DNA of 64,000 nt from Sphaerisporangium sp040683095 (GTDB taxonomy: Bacteria; Actinomycetota; Actinomycetes; Streptosporangiales; Streptosporangiaceae). A program made the translations under genes and the position numbers. Where the stretch lies: NCBI RefSeq assembly GCF_040683095.1, contig NZ_JBFBCI010000004.1, forward strand, positions 180,511-244,510. Direction: 5' to 3'. The notes under the pieces were generated by a model that saw only the letters and a program-made list of their open reading frames with translations, had not been told where the DNA came from and made no database searches. Below are positions 1 to 8,543 of this stretch, piece by piece. Every line of letters starts with the position of its first letter. The stretch's first letter is position 1.

Positions 1-1015
1 CCGAGAGGCCGACGACGGCGGCGGCGAACAGGAACGTCCACGCGTACATGATCAGCACCGTGCGGCGGTGCGAGTGGCCGATGTGCAGCAGGCGATGGTG
101 CAGGTGGCCGCGGTCGGGCGCGAACGGCGACTTCCCGTACGACGTGCGCCGGACGACCGCCATGACCAGGTCGGCCAGCGGGAGGACCATCACCGCGAGG
201 GGCAGCAGGATCGGCAGGACGAGGGGGAACCGGTTGATGTCCGCGGCGCCCTGGTAGTCGACCGTGCCGGTCACCGTGACCACCGACGTCGCCAGCACCA
301 GGCCGATGAGCATCGCGCCGGTGTCGCCCATGAAGATCTTGGCGGGATGGAAGTTGTGCGGCAGGAAGCCCAGGCACATGCCGATGAGGATCGCCGTGAT
401 GGCCGCCGTGACGCTCAGGCGGCCCTGATCGAGGCTGTCGGTCAGCGCGATCGTCCACGCGAACGTCGCCATCGCGGCGATGCAGACGATGCCGGCGGCC
501 AGGCCGTCCAAGCCGTCCACGAAGTTGACCGCGTTGATGGCGACCACCACCACGAGGATCGTGATGATCGTCTGCAGCGTGCTGTCGAGGCTCACCGTGT
601 TCCCGTTGGGCAGCGGGACCCACAGCAGCGTGAGCTTGAAGACCACCAGCAGCCCGGCCGCGGCGATCTGCCCCCCCAGCTTGACCAGGGCGTCCATGCC
701 CCACCAGTCGTCCAGGAACCCGGTGATCACGATGACGCCGCCCGCGAGGGCCAGGGCTGTCACCGTCTGCCCCTCGCCCATCTTGGGCGAGGCGAGCGTG
801 GCCCCGATGTGCTCGAGGCGGGTGGCGACGAACAGCCCCGCCAGCATTCCCGCGTACATCGCCAGGCCGCCGAGGCGAGGGGTCCGGACGGTGTGCACGT
901 CGCGCTCGCGGATCTCGGGCGCGGCGCCGATGCGGAGCGCGAAGACCCTGACCAGGGGGACCAGCAGGTAGGTAACCGCGGCCGCCACCAGCGCTATGAG
1001 TGTGTATTCGCGCAC
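1..1015 (-). CDS. WecA/MraY-like undecaprenyl-phosphate GlcNAc-1-phosphate transferase, 3' end outside window
   Basis: This is an integral membrane enzyme that would transfer a sugar-1-phosphate from a UDP-sugar to a polyprenyl phosphate, the first step of a cell-surface polymer. The frame starts at GTG 1015 with the typical actinobacterial opening VREYTLIALVAAAVTYLLVP. It contains the family signatures NFVDGLDGLAAG and KIFMGDTGAM, and near the window edge the histidine-rich loop DRGHLHHRLLHIGHSHRR. Several hydrophobic segments are visible. About 338 codons lie in the window and no stop is reached, so the C-terminus is missing. In actinobacteria this gene usually sits between glyA and the atp operon. 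WecA (GlcNAc-1-P) is favoured over MraY because no mur genes are adjacent; the exact sugar is inferred. Confidence 0.9.
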   Translation of the reverse strand, partial: MREYTLIALVAAAVTYLLVPLVRVFALRIGAAPEIRERDVHTVRTPRLGGLAMYAGMLAGLFVATRLEHIGATLASPKMGEGQTVTALALAGGVIVITGFLDDWWGMDALVKLGGQIAAAGLLVVFKLTLLWVPLPNGNTVSLDSTLQTIITILVVVVAINAVNFVDGLDGLAAGIVCIAAMATFAWTIALTDSLDQGRLSVTAAITAILIGMCLGFLPHNFHPAKIFMGDTGAMLIGLVLATSVVTVTGTVDYQGAADINRFPLVLPILLPLAVMVLPLADLVMAVVRRTSYGKSPFAPDRGHLHHRLLHIGHSHRRTVLIMYAWTFLFAAAVVGLS

Positions 1016-1075
1016 GTACCTAGTTTCCCGGATTGTCCGGTCATCTGTGACCGGAAAACTGCACAGAACTGCACA

Positions 1076-2386
1076 TTAACCCCGCGGATATGCCGGGTGA
1101 CCACGTGTGAGCCGCGTCACCCGCTCGGCCACCGACGTTATCGCACCTGGATCCCCCACCGCTTGCGCCACCATCGACGCGATCTCCTTCATCTCCGGCA
1201 CGCCCATGCCCTGCGTCGTCACGCACGGCGTGCCCAGACGGATGCCCGAGGTCACCGTGGGCGGCTCGGGGTCGTACGGGATCGTGTTGCGGTTCAGGGT
1301 GATCCCCGCGCGGGCGCACGCGTCCTCGGCCTCGGCCCCCGAGACGCCGAGGTCGCGCAGGTCGATGAGCGTCAGATGCGTGTCGGTGCCGCCGGAGACC
1401 GGGCGCATCCCCTCCGCCGCCAGCCCGTCCGCCAGCGCCCGCGCGTTGGCCACCACCTGCCCGGCGTACGCGCCGAAATCCGGGCGGGACGCCTCGCCGA
1501 ACGCCACGGCCTTGGCCGCGACCGCGTGCATCAGCGGCCCTCCCTGCGTGAACGGGAACACCGCGCGGTCGACGCGCGAGGCGATCTCGTCGGTGCACAG
1601 GATCGCCCCGCCCCTCGGACCGCGCAGCGCCTTGTGCGTCGTGAACGTCACCACGTCGGCGTACGGCACCGGCGACGGGATCACGCCGCCCGCCACCAGC
1701 CCGATCGTGTGCGCGACGTCGGCGAGCAGCCACGCTCCGACCTCGTCGGCGATGCCCCGGAACACGGCGAAGTCGATGAGCCTCGGGTACGCCGTCGCGC
1801 CGCAGATGATCAGCTTGGGCTGGTGGCGCAGCGCCAGGTCGCGCACCTCGTCGTAGTCGATCGTCTCGGTGTCGCGCCGCACCCCGTACGCCACCACGTC
1901 GAACCAGCGTCCCGAGAAGTTGACCTTCGAGCCGTGCGTCAGGTGACCTCCGTGCGAGAGCGCCATGGCCAGAACCGTGTCGCCCGGCTGGAGCAGCGCC
2001 GCGTAGGCGGCGAGGTTCGCGGAGGCGCCCGAATGCGGCTGGACGTTGGCGTGGTCGGCGCCGAAGAGCGCCCTGGCGCGGTCGATCGCCAGCTGTTCCG
2101 CGCGGTCGACCACCTCGCAGCCGCCGTAGTAGCGCCTGCCCGGGTAGCCCTCGGCGTACTTGTTGGTCAGCGTCGAGCCGAGCGCCGTCATCACCGCGGG
2201 CGAGGTGAAGTTCTCACTGGCGATGAGCTGCAGGCCGGCGCGCTGGCGTTCCAGCTCGTCCAGCAGCACCAGCGCGATCTCGGGGTCACGGCGCAGCAGC
2301 TCGGAGAAGTCGGGGCCGTAGAAGACACCCTCGCCCGGGGGCGCGTCGCCGGGCCGTCGTCCGTGGTCTCGCCCTTTCGCCCGCAT
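1076..2386 (-). CDS. glyA: Serine hydroxymethyltransferase
   Basis: PLP enzyme of the cytosol that interconverts serine and glycine and supplies one-carbon units on tetrahydrofolate. Using the ATG at 2386 gives 436 aa. The sequence has the fold-type I hallmarks LIASENF (about residues 54-60), the ADVAH aspartate motif (about 222) and the PLP-lysine motif TTHKALRGPRGG with K near 252. The frame is open upstream to 2485, but those extra residues are Arg/Gly-rich and unlike SHMT. Even from 2386 there are about 20 extra residues before the conserved core, so the true start could be slightly internal. The gene lies 60 bp upstream of the wecA-like gene on the same strand, an arrangement common in actinobacteria. 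Confidence 0.95.
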   Translation of the reverse strand: MRAKGRDHGRRPGDAPPGEGVFYGPDFSELLRRDPEIALVLLDELERQRAGLQLIASENFTSPAVMTALGSTLTNKYAEGYPGRRYYGGCEVVDRAEQLAIDRARALFGADHANVQPHSGASANLAAYAALLQPGDTVLAMALSHGGHLTHGSKVNFSGRWFDVVAYGVRRDTETIDYDEVRDLALRHQPKLIICGATAYPRLIDFAVFRGIADEVGAWLLADVAHTIGLVAGGVIPSPVPYADVVTFTTHKALRGPRGGAILCTDEIASRVDRAVFPFTQGGPLMHAVAAKAVAFGEASRPDFGAYAGQVVANARALADGLAAEGMRPVSGGTDTHLTLIDLRDLGVSGAEAEDACARAGITLNRNTIPYDPEPPTVTSGIRLGTPCVTTQGMGVPEMKEIASMVAQAVGDPGAITSVAERVTRLTRGHPAYPRG

Positions 2387-2601
2387 GGCTCGATCACCAT
2401 CCCCTCCTCGCGCCGCGACGCGCGTGGCAAAGGACCGCCGATTTCCCCACTGTATGCCCCGGCGCGGGCGGGCCCGCCCGCGCACACCATGCCGGACCTG
2501 CTCAGGGCGCTCCCGGACGGCTTCCAGGCGTGCACCGCCCGTACGGCCCGGCGTGTGCGGCGGGCCGTACGGGTATCAGCCGTATCGGTTTCTCAGCCGT
2601 C

Positions 2602-2985
2602 TCAGCTGTAGGCGTGCGGGGCCGAGGAGGAGACCGGGACCCAGCGGGGGGTGTCCGCCGCCTGGTCGCTGATCGCGGTCAGCACGGCCTGCCGGTACAT
2701 GCCGAGGCGCGTGCGCCACTCACCCATGTCCTGCACGTACCGCTCGGCGACCGGCGCGTCCCAGACATCGCGGCTCCGCGCCATCTGGTACGCCTTGTCC
2801 AGCGAGCCGGTGAGGCTCTCCAGCAGCGGCTGGGCCTGCTGCCAGAGATCGACGAGCTTCTGGTACTCGGGGTTGAAGCGCCAGCTCGTCGCGTGCCCGT
2901 CCGGGCTGAACGGATCGGGCGACGCCGACGCGGGCGGCATCTCCCCGGGCTGCAGCGGCCTCGGCGCGGGCGGATCCGCGTACAT
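2602..2985 (-). CDS. Small WXG100-like hypothetical protein
   Basis: A 127-aa protein with a Pro-rich N-terminus (about 35 residues) followed by a predicted all-helical region. The helical part has a spaced pattern DVWDAPVAERYVQDMGEW, reminiscent of the W-x-G turn and following helix of WXG100/ESX-type proteins. There is no signal peptide or membrane segment. It starts 33 bp after the stop of the larger gene at 3019-4605 on the same strand, so the two are probably cotranscribed. I do not recognise a named family. A role as a type VII secretion substrate or partner is inferred only from the helical pattern, size and pairing. Confidence 0.6.
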   Translation of the reverse strand: MYADPPAPRPLQPGEMPPASASPDPFSPDGHATSWRFNPEYQKLVDLWQQAQPLLESLTGSLDKAYQMARSRDVWDAPVAERYVQDMGEWRTRLGMYRQAVLTAISDQAADTPRWVPVSSSAPHAYS

Positions 2986-3018
2986 GTCGGAACACCACTC
3001 CTTCAGCTGGCGGACGAC

Positions 3019-4605
3019 TTAGCCGGCGGACGACGAAGAGCGGGAGCCGTCGGAGGCGGCGTGGCTCGGGCCCCGGTCTTCGGTCGCGTCGCCGTCGTAG
3101 GCGGGGTCGGTGAACGGGTCGCCAGTGTATGGATCGGCGGGCGAGGCGAATGGGGACTGTGAGGCGCTGAGATCGCCGAGCCGGGGCGCGGAGTCCGGGG
3201 GCATGTAGACACCCGACTGCACCTGTCCTCCCGCCTGGACGGCGCCCTGAGGCGCGCCCACGGGCTGGTCGGGCGCCTGGCCGCCGGAGCCGGACGGCTG
3301 GGCGCCGGTATCGGACGGCTGGGCGCCCGGGTCGGGCGGCAGGGGCGCCGACGGCTTGGCCGCGCCGGACGGGTCGCCGGGCTGGGCGTAGCCCACTGGG
3401 CCGTCGGAGTGGGGATGCCCCGGCTGCGCGCCGTCCGGAGGGACGACCACCGGCTGCTCCATGGGAGGGATCTTGTCCATGTTCTGCGACAGCCAGTCGA
3501 GGTGCTCGGCGCTGGGCGGCTTCATGGTGACCTCGACCACCCGGACGCCGTCGACGTTCACCACCCGCGTGCGTTCCTGGCTGGTGTCGATGTCGTTGGC
3601 GTTGTCGGGCCTCGGGGTGTCCAGCCGGCCGTCGCCCCCGCCGCCCTGCGTCGCCGTCGGGTCGACGTACTGCGGCTGGTCGGCCTTGGGAACCGGCTCG
3701 GCCTTCGGGGCATGATCGGCCTTCGGCGCCGCGTCATGCTTGGGCGCCGGGTCATGCTTGGGCGCGGGGTCGCCCTTGTCCGTGGGAGCCGGATCGTGCT
3801 TGGGCGCGGGCTCGTGCCTGGGGGCCGGGTCGTGCCTGGGGGCGTCGTTCTTCTCGTGCGTGGGCGCCTCGTGCTTGGGCGCCTCGTGAGTGGTCGGTTT
3901 GTCCGCGCGGGGAGCGTCCTGCCCGTCGGAGCGCGGCGGCTCGACCTTGTGCGTCTGGTCGTTCTTCGGCGGGTCCTGCTTCTCGACCTTGGGGTCGTCC
4001 CGCCTCTCCCCCTTCGGCGCGTCCTTGTCGCCCTTGGGCCCGTCGTCCTTGTGCTCCTTGTGCTCCTTGGGCGCGTCCTTGTGGTCTTTGGGCGTGTCGT
4101 CCTTGTCGGCCTTCGGGGACGGGTCCGCCGAGTGCTTGTCCCGATCGTGCGGCTTGGTGTCCTTGTCGGGCTTGTCGTCCTTCGGCGCGTCGTGCTTGTC
4201 GGTCTTGTCGGCGGGCGGGTGGGCCTTCGGCTTGTCCTTGGTCTGCGACTCTGACGTGGGAGCGCCGTTCCGGTCGCCCTTGTCGGCCTTGTCGCCCTTA
4301 TCAGCCTTGTCGCCGTCGTCCTTCTTGTCCGCAGCCGTCTGCTTCATGGTCTTGGGAGCGGCCGGCCCCTCGTTCTGCTTTTCTTTCTTCTCCAGCAGCA
4401 CGAGGCGCGCGTTGACGTCCTTGACCAGTGTGTCCCCGGCGTCGGCGACCTGCGCGGGCCGGTGGGTCGCCGGGACGGCCAGGCCCGCCGCGCTCGTGAG
4501 CTGGGTGATGCGGGACTCGACCGTGCGCATCTGATTGCCGGCCTGCCCGACCTCGGCCAGCAGCTCGCGGACCAGCTTGGGGTCCATGCCGTTCAGCTTG
4601 CCCAT
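3019..4605 (-). CDS. Low-complexity Asp/Lys/His/Pro-rich protein with helical N-terminal domain
   Basis: The ATG at 4605 has a good ribosome site (GGGAGG) 6 nt upstream and gives 528 aa. Residues 1 to about 75 look helical (MDPKLVRELLAEVGQAGNQM onward) and resemble the N-terminal partner domain of WXG100-like proteins. About 230 residues of imperfect KADKGD, KDAPK and HDPAP repeats follow, rich in Asp, Lys, His and Pro and surely disordered. A short ordered block (VNVDGVRVVEVTMKPPSAEH) and a Pro/Gly/Gln-rich tail close the protein. No signal peptide or transmembrane segment is seen. The small WXG-like gene follows 33 bp downstream. Function is unknown; a secreted or cell-wall-associated protein is possible. 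Confidence 0.7.
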   Translation of the reverse strand: MGKLNGMDPKLVRELLAEVGQAGNQMRTVESRITQLTSAAGLAVPATHRPAQVADAGDTLVKDVNARLVLLEKKEKQNEGPAAPKTMKQTAADKKDDGDKADKGDKADKGDRNGAPTSESQTKDKPKAHPPADKTDKHDAPKDDKPDKDTKPHDRDKHSADPSPKADKDDTPKDHKDAPKEHKEHKDDGPKGDKDAPKGERRDDPKVEKQDPPKNDQTHKVEPPRSDGQDAPRADKPTTHEAPKHEAPTHEKNDAPRHDPAPRHEPAPKHDPAPTDKGDPAPKHDPAPKHDAAPKADHAPKAEPVPKADQPQYVDPTATQGGGGDGRLDTPRPDNANDIDTSQERTRVVNVDGVRVVEVTMKPPSAEHLDWLSQNMDKIPPMEQPVVVPPDGAQPGHPHSDGPVGYAQPGDPSGAAKPSAPLPPDPGAQPSDTGAQPSGSGGQAPDQPVGAPQGAVQAGGQVQSGVYMPPDSAPRLGDLSASQSPFASPADPYTGDPFTDPAYDGDATEDRGPSHAASDGSRSSSSAG

Positions 4606-4818
4606 GGGCGCCTCCCTGCTCGTGGTCGCGCTCCGCCGGTCGCTCTGTGGCAGGGCTTTCACCCTGCCCGCAGCCATGCTCCCCCGCCACGGCCCGTCGC
4701 TCAAGAGCGCGGACGCGGTTCACGGTACTGTCCACGGCGAGCCGGACCACCCATCGATAGCCACAGGGCATGAATCACGGTCACGCGCTGTCGCGGGGGC
4801 GGCCCGCCCGCACCCGGC

Positions 4819-5742
4819 TCAGGCCTCGCCGTCCGCCTTCTTTGCCTGCTCGACGGGCTTGTCCACCGGCTTGCCTGCCGGCTTCGGCTCCTCCGCGGTC
4901 GCGGTCACCGGCTTCGGCTCCTCGGCGACCGTCTCGACGGGCTTCGGCTCCTCGACCGGCTTCCCCTCAGCCGGCTTCCCCTCGGCCGCCTTGACCTCGG
5001 CCGGCTTCTCCTCAACCGGCTTGACCTCGGCCTGCGCGTCCTCCGGCTTCTCTGCCTCGGCGCCGGGCAGAGGGCGGCGGGTGTCGACCTCGGGCTCGCC
5101 GTCGGTGGCGATGTACCCGACGATCGCGCGCAGCTTCTCGACCGGCACGGCGCCCTTGCGCAGCACGCGGGGCACGGGCGTGGTGAGGTCGACGATCGTG
5201 GACGGAATCTCATCCGTGCAGGACCCGCCGTCCAGGTAGACGCCGACCGACTCGCCGAGCTGGGCCTCGGCGTCGGCCGCGGTGGTCGCGGGCGGCGCGC
5301 CGGAGCGGTTCGCACTGCTCACCGCCATCGGACCGGTCTCCTTGAGCAGCTCGAGCGCGAGCGAGTGCAGCGGCATGCGGACCGCGACCGTCCCCTTGGA
5401 GTCGCCGAGGTCCCAGGTGAGGGACCGGCTCGCCCGGCAGACCAGCGTCAGCGGCCCGGGCCAGAACGCGTCGATCAGATCCTGCCCGTAGGCGCCGAGG
5501 TCATCGATCAGGGCGGTGGCCGCCCGTACGGTACCCACCAGGACGGGAACGGGCATGTCCCTGCCCCGGCCCTTGGCCTCCAGCAGTTCCGCCACCGCCG
5601 AGGGCGTGAAGGCGTCGGCGCCGATGCCGTAGACGGTGTCGGTCGGTATCACGACCAGCTCGCCCGCGCGGATCGCGGCCGCCGCGTCGGCGAGCCCGGT
5701 CGCGCGCTCCTCGCTGTTCGAACAGTTATAACGTCGGATCAC
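4819..5742 (-). CDS. tsaC: L-threonylcarbamoyladenylate synthase (Sua5/YrdC/TsaC) with Lys/Glu/Pro tail
   Basis: Makes threonylcarbamoyl-AMP from threonine, bicarbonate and ATP for the t6A37 modification of ANN-decoding tRNAs. GTG 5742 is preceded by GAAGGATG. Residues 1 to about 215 form the YrdC domain, with the substrate-pocket motifs PTDTVYGIGADA, FWPGPLTLV and SSANRSGAPP. The last 85-90 residues are a low-complexity tail of repeated EEKPAEVK, EGKPAEGK and EEPKPVE units, absent from ordinary TsaC and not a Sua5 domain. The gene sits 60 bp downstream of prmC, a pairing frequent in bacteria. The tail is the odd feature: it is in frame with good codon usage, so it is probably translated. Confidence 0.93.
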   Translation of the reverse strand: MIRRYNCSNSEERATGLADAAAAIRAGELVVIPTDTVYGIGADAFTPSAVAELLEAKGRGRDMPVPVLVGTVRAATALIDDLGAYGQDLIDAFWPGPLTLVCRASRSLTWDLGDSKGTVAVRMPLHSLALELLKETGPMAVSSANRSGAPPATTAADAEAQLGESVGVYLDGGSCTDEIPSTIVDLTTPVPRVLRKGAVPVEKLRAIVGYIATDGEPEVDTRRPLPGAEAEKPEDAQAEVKPVEEKPAEVKAAEGKPAEGKPVEEPKPVETVAEEPKPVTATAEEPKPAGKPVDKPVEQAKKADGEA

Positions 5743-5802
5743 GAGTCGTCATCCTTCCACGTGGGCCGCACCGTCATGCCAGGGGCACCGATGCATGTGC
5801 CC

Positions 5803-6657
5803 TCATTCCTGGCCGTAACGGGCCGTCACGAATCGGTCACGCCCGGCGAGGTCGGTGTGGTCGCGGGTGTCGCGCCAGCCGCGCTCCTCGGTGAACTCCA
5901 GGTACACCGACGACCCCTGCTGGTCGGCGTGCTCGACGGCGACCAGGCCGCCGGGCCGCAGGAGCCGCCTCGCGGTGCGCTCGACGGCGCGGACCTCGTC
6001 CAGCCCGTCCTCACCGGAACCGTACAGCGCGCGGGAGGGGTCGTAGTCGCGCACCTCGGGGTCGCGCGGCACCGCCCCCGGCGGGATGTAGGGCGGGTTG
6101 GAGATCACCAGGTCGACGCGGCCGTTCAACTCGGGCAGGCAGTCGGCGAGGTCTTCGGGGTGGAGGGAGACGCGGCCCTGGCCGTGCTCGACGATGTTGC
6201 GCTTGGCCCAGCCGTACGCCAACGGGTCGACCTCGACGGCGTGGACCTGCGAGAGCGAGACCTCCTGGGCGATCGACAGGGCGATGGCGCCGGAGCCGGT
6301 GCCGAGGTCGACCACGACGGGCGAGGCGACGTCCATCTCGTGGAGCCGGTCGATCGCCCACCCGGCGACCACCTCGGTCTCGGGTCTCGGGACGAAGACG
6401 CCGGGCCCGACCTCCAGGGAGAGGTAGCGGAAGTAGGCGCGCCCGGTGATGTGCTGGAGCGGCTCGCGGGCCTCGCGCCGGGCGACGCCCTCCCAGAACA
6501 GGGCGTCGAAGTCGGCGTCGCGCACGGTGTGAAGCTGGCCACGCCGCACGCCGTGGACGAACGCCGCGATCTCCTCAGCGTCGGTTCGCGGTGAGGGGAC
6601 ACCCGCCTCGGCGAGCCGGGCGGTGGCGAGCGCTATCTCGTCCATCAGCAAGGTCAT
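5803..6657 (-). CDS. prmC: Peptide chain release factor N5-glutamine methyltransferase
   Basis: SAM-dependent enzyme that methylates the glutamine of the GGQ motif in release factors RF1 and RF2, raising termination efficiency. The 284-aa protein has an N-terminal helical domain, a SAM-binding region (VVVDLGTGSGAIALSIA), the conserved arginine motif FVPRPETE, and the catalytic NPPY motif in DLVISNPPYIPPGA. It lies directly downstream of its substrate gene prfA (60-bp gap) and upstream of tsaC, the usual prfA-prmC-tsaC order, so cotranscription is likely. ATG 6657 has no strong ribosome site and another ATG lies four codons downstream, so the start is uncertain by a few residues. Confidence 0.96.
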   Translation of the reverse strand: MTLLMDEIALATARLAEAGVPSPRTDAEEIAAFVHGVRRGQLHTVRDADFDALFWEGVARREAREPLQHITGRAYFRYLSLEVGPGVFVPRPETEVVAGWAIDRLHEMDVASPVVVDLGTGSGAIALSIAQEVSLSQVHAVEVDPLAYGWAKRNIVEHGQGRVSLHPEDLADCLPELNGRVDLVISNPPYIPPGAVPRDPEVRDYDPSRALYGSGEDGLDEVRAVERTARRLLRPGGLVAVEHADQQGSSVYLEFTEERGWRDTRDHTDLAGRDRFVTARYGQE

Positions 6658-6717
6658 GGGCGTTTTCGTGATTTGTCTCGTTACGAGTGGACGGCGGGCA
6701 CCAAGGTCATCTCAGGG

Positions 6718-7770
6718 TCACGCATGGGCGGCGAGCTTCTCCGCCATCTCGGCGTCCGTGAGGGCCTGGATGACGGCGGAGAGATCTCCGTCGAGCACCT
6801 GGTCGAGGTTGTACGCCTTGAACCCTACGCGGTGGTCCGAGATGCGGTTCTCCGGGAAATTGTAGGTGCGCACGCGCTCGGACCGGTCGACCGTACGGAC
6901 CTGGGACTTGCGCTCGGCCGAGGCGGCGGCGTCGGCCTGCTCCTGGGCGATCGACAGCAGCCGGGCGCGCAGGATGCGCAGCGCCGACTCCTTGTTCTGG
7001 AGCTGGCTCTTCTCGTTCTGGCAGGAGACGACGACGCCGGTGGGCACGTGGGTGATGCGCACGGCGGAGTCGGTCGTGTTGACGCTCTGGCCGCCGGGGC
7101 CGGAGCTGCGGAACACGTCGATGCGCAGGTCGTTGGGGTCGATCTGGACGTCGACCTCCTCGGCCTCGGGATAGACCAGGACGCCCGCCGCCGACGTGTG
7201 GATGCGGCCCTGGGACTCGGTGACCGGCACGCGCTGCACGCGGTGGACGCCGCCCTCGAACTTCAGCCGCGACCAGACGCCGTCGGCGCCCTTGCCCTTC
7301 ACGGCGACCGTCACGTCCTTGTAGCCGCCGAGATCGGAGTGCTGCGCGTCGATGATCTCGGTCTTCCAGCCCACCCGCTCGGCGTACCGCAGGTACATGC
7401 GCAGCAGGTCGCCGGCGAACAGCGCGGACTCCTCGCCGCCCTCGCCCGCCTTGATCTCCATGATGATGTCCTTGTCATCGTTGGGATCGCGGGGGATGAG
7501 CAGGTGCTTGAGCCGCTCCTCCAGCGGCGGGATGCGGCTTTCGAGCTCGGCCACCTCGTCGGCGAAGGCGGCGTCCTCGGTGGCGAGTTCCCGGGCGGCC
7601 CCCAGATCGTCGCGGACGCCGTCCAGCTCGCGGTAGGCGGAGACGATCGGCGTCAGCTGGGCGTACCGCTTGCCAAGGGTCCGCGCCTGGTTCTGGTCGG
7701 CGTGCACCGCGGGGTCGGCGAGCTTGAGCTCCAGCTCGGCGTACTCGGCGAGCAACTCCTCCAGGTGCAC
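6718..7770 (-). CDS. prfA: Peptide chain release factor 1
   Basis: Class I release factor that reads UAA/UAG and triggers peptidyl-tRNA hydrolysis. GTG 7770 with AAGGGAC upstream gives 350 aa, slightly shorter than the usual 355-360. The peptidyl-transferase loop contains the GGQ motif in SSGPGGQSVNTTDSAVR, and the PVTESQGRIHTSAA block of domain 2 is present. The gene follows rpmE by 130 bp and precedes prmC, which modifies this GGQ. Confidence 0.97.
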   Translation of the reverse strand: MHLEELLAEYAELELKLADPAVHADQNQARTLGKRYAQLTPIVSAYRELDGVRDDLGAARELATEDAAFADEVAELESRIPPLEERLKHLLIPRDPNDDKDIIMEIKAGEGGEESALFAGDLLRMYLRYAERVGWKTEIIDAQHSDLGGYKDVTVAVKGKGADGVWSRLKFEGGVHRVQRVPVTESQGRIHTSAAGVLVYPEAEEVDVQIDPNDLRIDVFRSSGPGGQSVNTTDSAVRITHVPTGVVVSCQNEKSQLQNKESALRILRARLLSIAQEQADAAASAERKSQVRTVDRSERVRTYNFPENRISDHRVGFKAYNLDQVLDGDLSAVIQALTDAEMAEKLAAHA

Positions 7771-7900
7771 CGTGCGTCCCTTCTTTCGTGCTTGGCTTGT
7801 GGCGGAAACCCGTGGCGGAAACCGGGGCCATCATCAAGAACGCCGACCCGGGCACGCCCCGCGAACAGGGGGGCGTTTCCGGGCCGGCGCTGCTTGCGGG

Positions 7901-8119
7901 CTACTTGCTCGCGGGCTTCTTGCCGAAACGCTTCTCGAAGCGCGCCACGCGGCCGCCGGTGTCCAGGATCTTCTGCTTGCCCGTGTAGAACGGGTGGCAG
8001 GCCGAGCACACGTCGGCGTGGATGACGCCGTTCTTGGCCGTGCTGCGGGTGGTGAAGCTGCTGCCGCAGCTACAGGTCACCTGGGTGAGACCGTACTGCG
8101 GGTGGATGTCAGGCTTCAT
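7901..8119 (-). CDS. rpmE: 50S ribosomal protein L31, zinc-binding type
   Basis: A 72-aa ribosomal protein. It carries the zinc ligand cysteines of the C+ form (VTCSCGSSF and the later DVCSACHPFYTG), so it is the zinc-requiring paralogue rather than the Zur-regulated C- form. ATG 8119 has AGAGGAC upstream. It heads the rpmE-prfA-prmC-tsaC run. The leader upstream contains the 18-nt segment at about 8209-8226 that is nearly repeated in the thrC leader. Confidence 0.97.
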   Translation of the reverse strand: MKPDIHPQYGLTQVTCSCGSSFTTRSTAKNGVIHADVCSACHPFYTGKQKILDTGGRVARFEKRFGKKPASK

Positions 8120-8543
8120 CTCAGTCCTCTCTGGGGCGCGGTCGCCGGGTCGCCTTCATCTCTCGCGGTCGGAGTGACGCGCGGGCGGGCGGGAACCGGA
8201 ACCGCCATGGGTCGGCTACCAGTGTGCCAGATCCTGTAACCGCGCCAGGCCATCGTCCATTCCCGCGCCCCTCTCGCCCGCCCGGGACCGGCCATCCGAC
8301 ACGGTGCTATGACTACGGAAATTGAGTGCTAAAGGGCCTCATTCCGGGAAAAGGCGGGCTGTGACCGCGATTCCTGGCAGGAACACGCCCTGGGGGAGCC
8401 ACAAGCTCAGGCGAAACGGCAACGAGACGGACAGCGCGGCCGACGCGACGGGCAGAGCAAGGCACGCGGACAGGAGCCGCGTTCGACTGGCTTTATCCGG
8501 TTCGCCCGGCTCGCACGACCCGGACCAGGGCGGCGGGAACGCC
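8120..8543. other. Intergenic region: rpmE leader/promoter and 3' end of response regulator
   Basis: No convincing gene. On the minus strand a CTGGTAGC segment at 8215-8222 follows a weak -10-like CACACT about 100 nt before rpmE, which is a plausible start region for the rpmE transcript. The rest up to the stop of the response regulator at 8544 shows no coding pattern that I trust. Confidence 0.5.

Noticed and set aside
68..2611. 847-codon plus-strand open frame
   Set aside because: It runs opposite the wecA-like gene and glyA, and its composition (Arg/Asp/His/Gln-rich) is typical of the antisense frame of high-GC genes.
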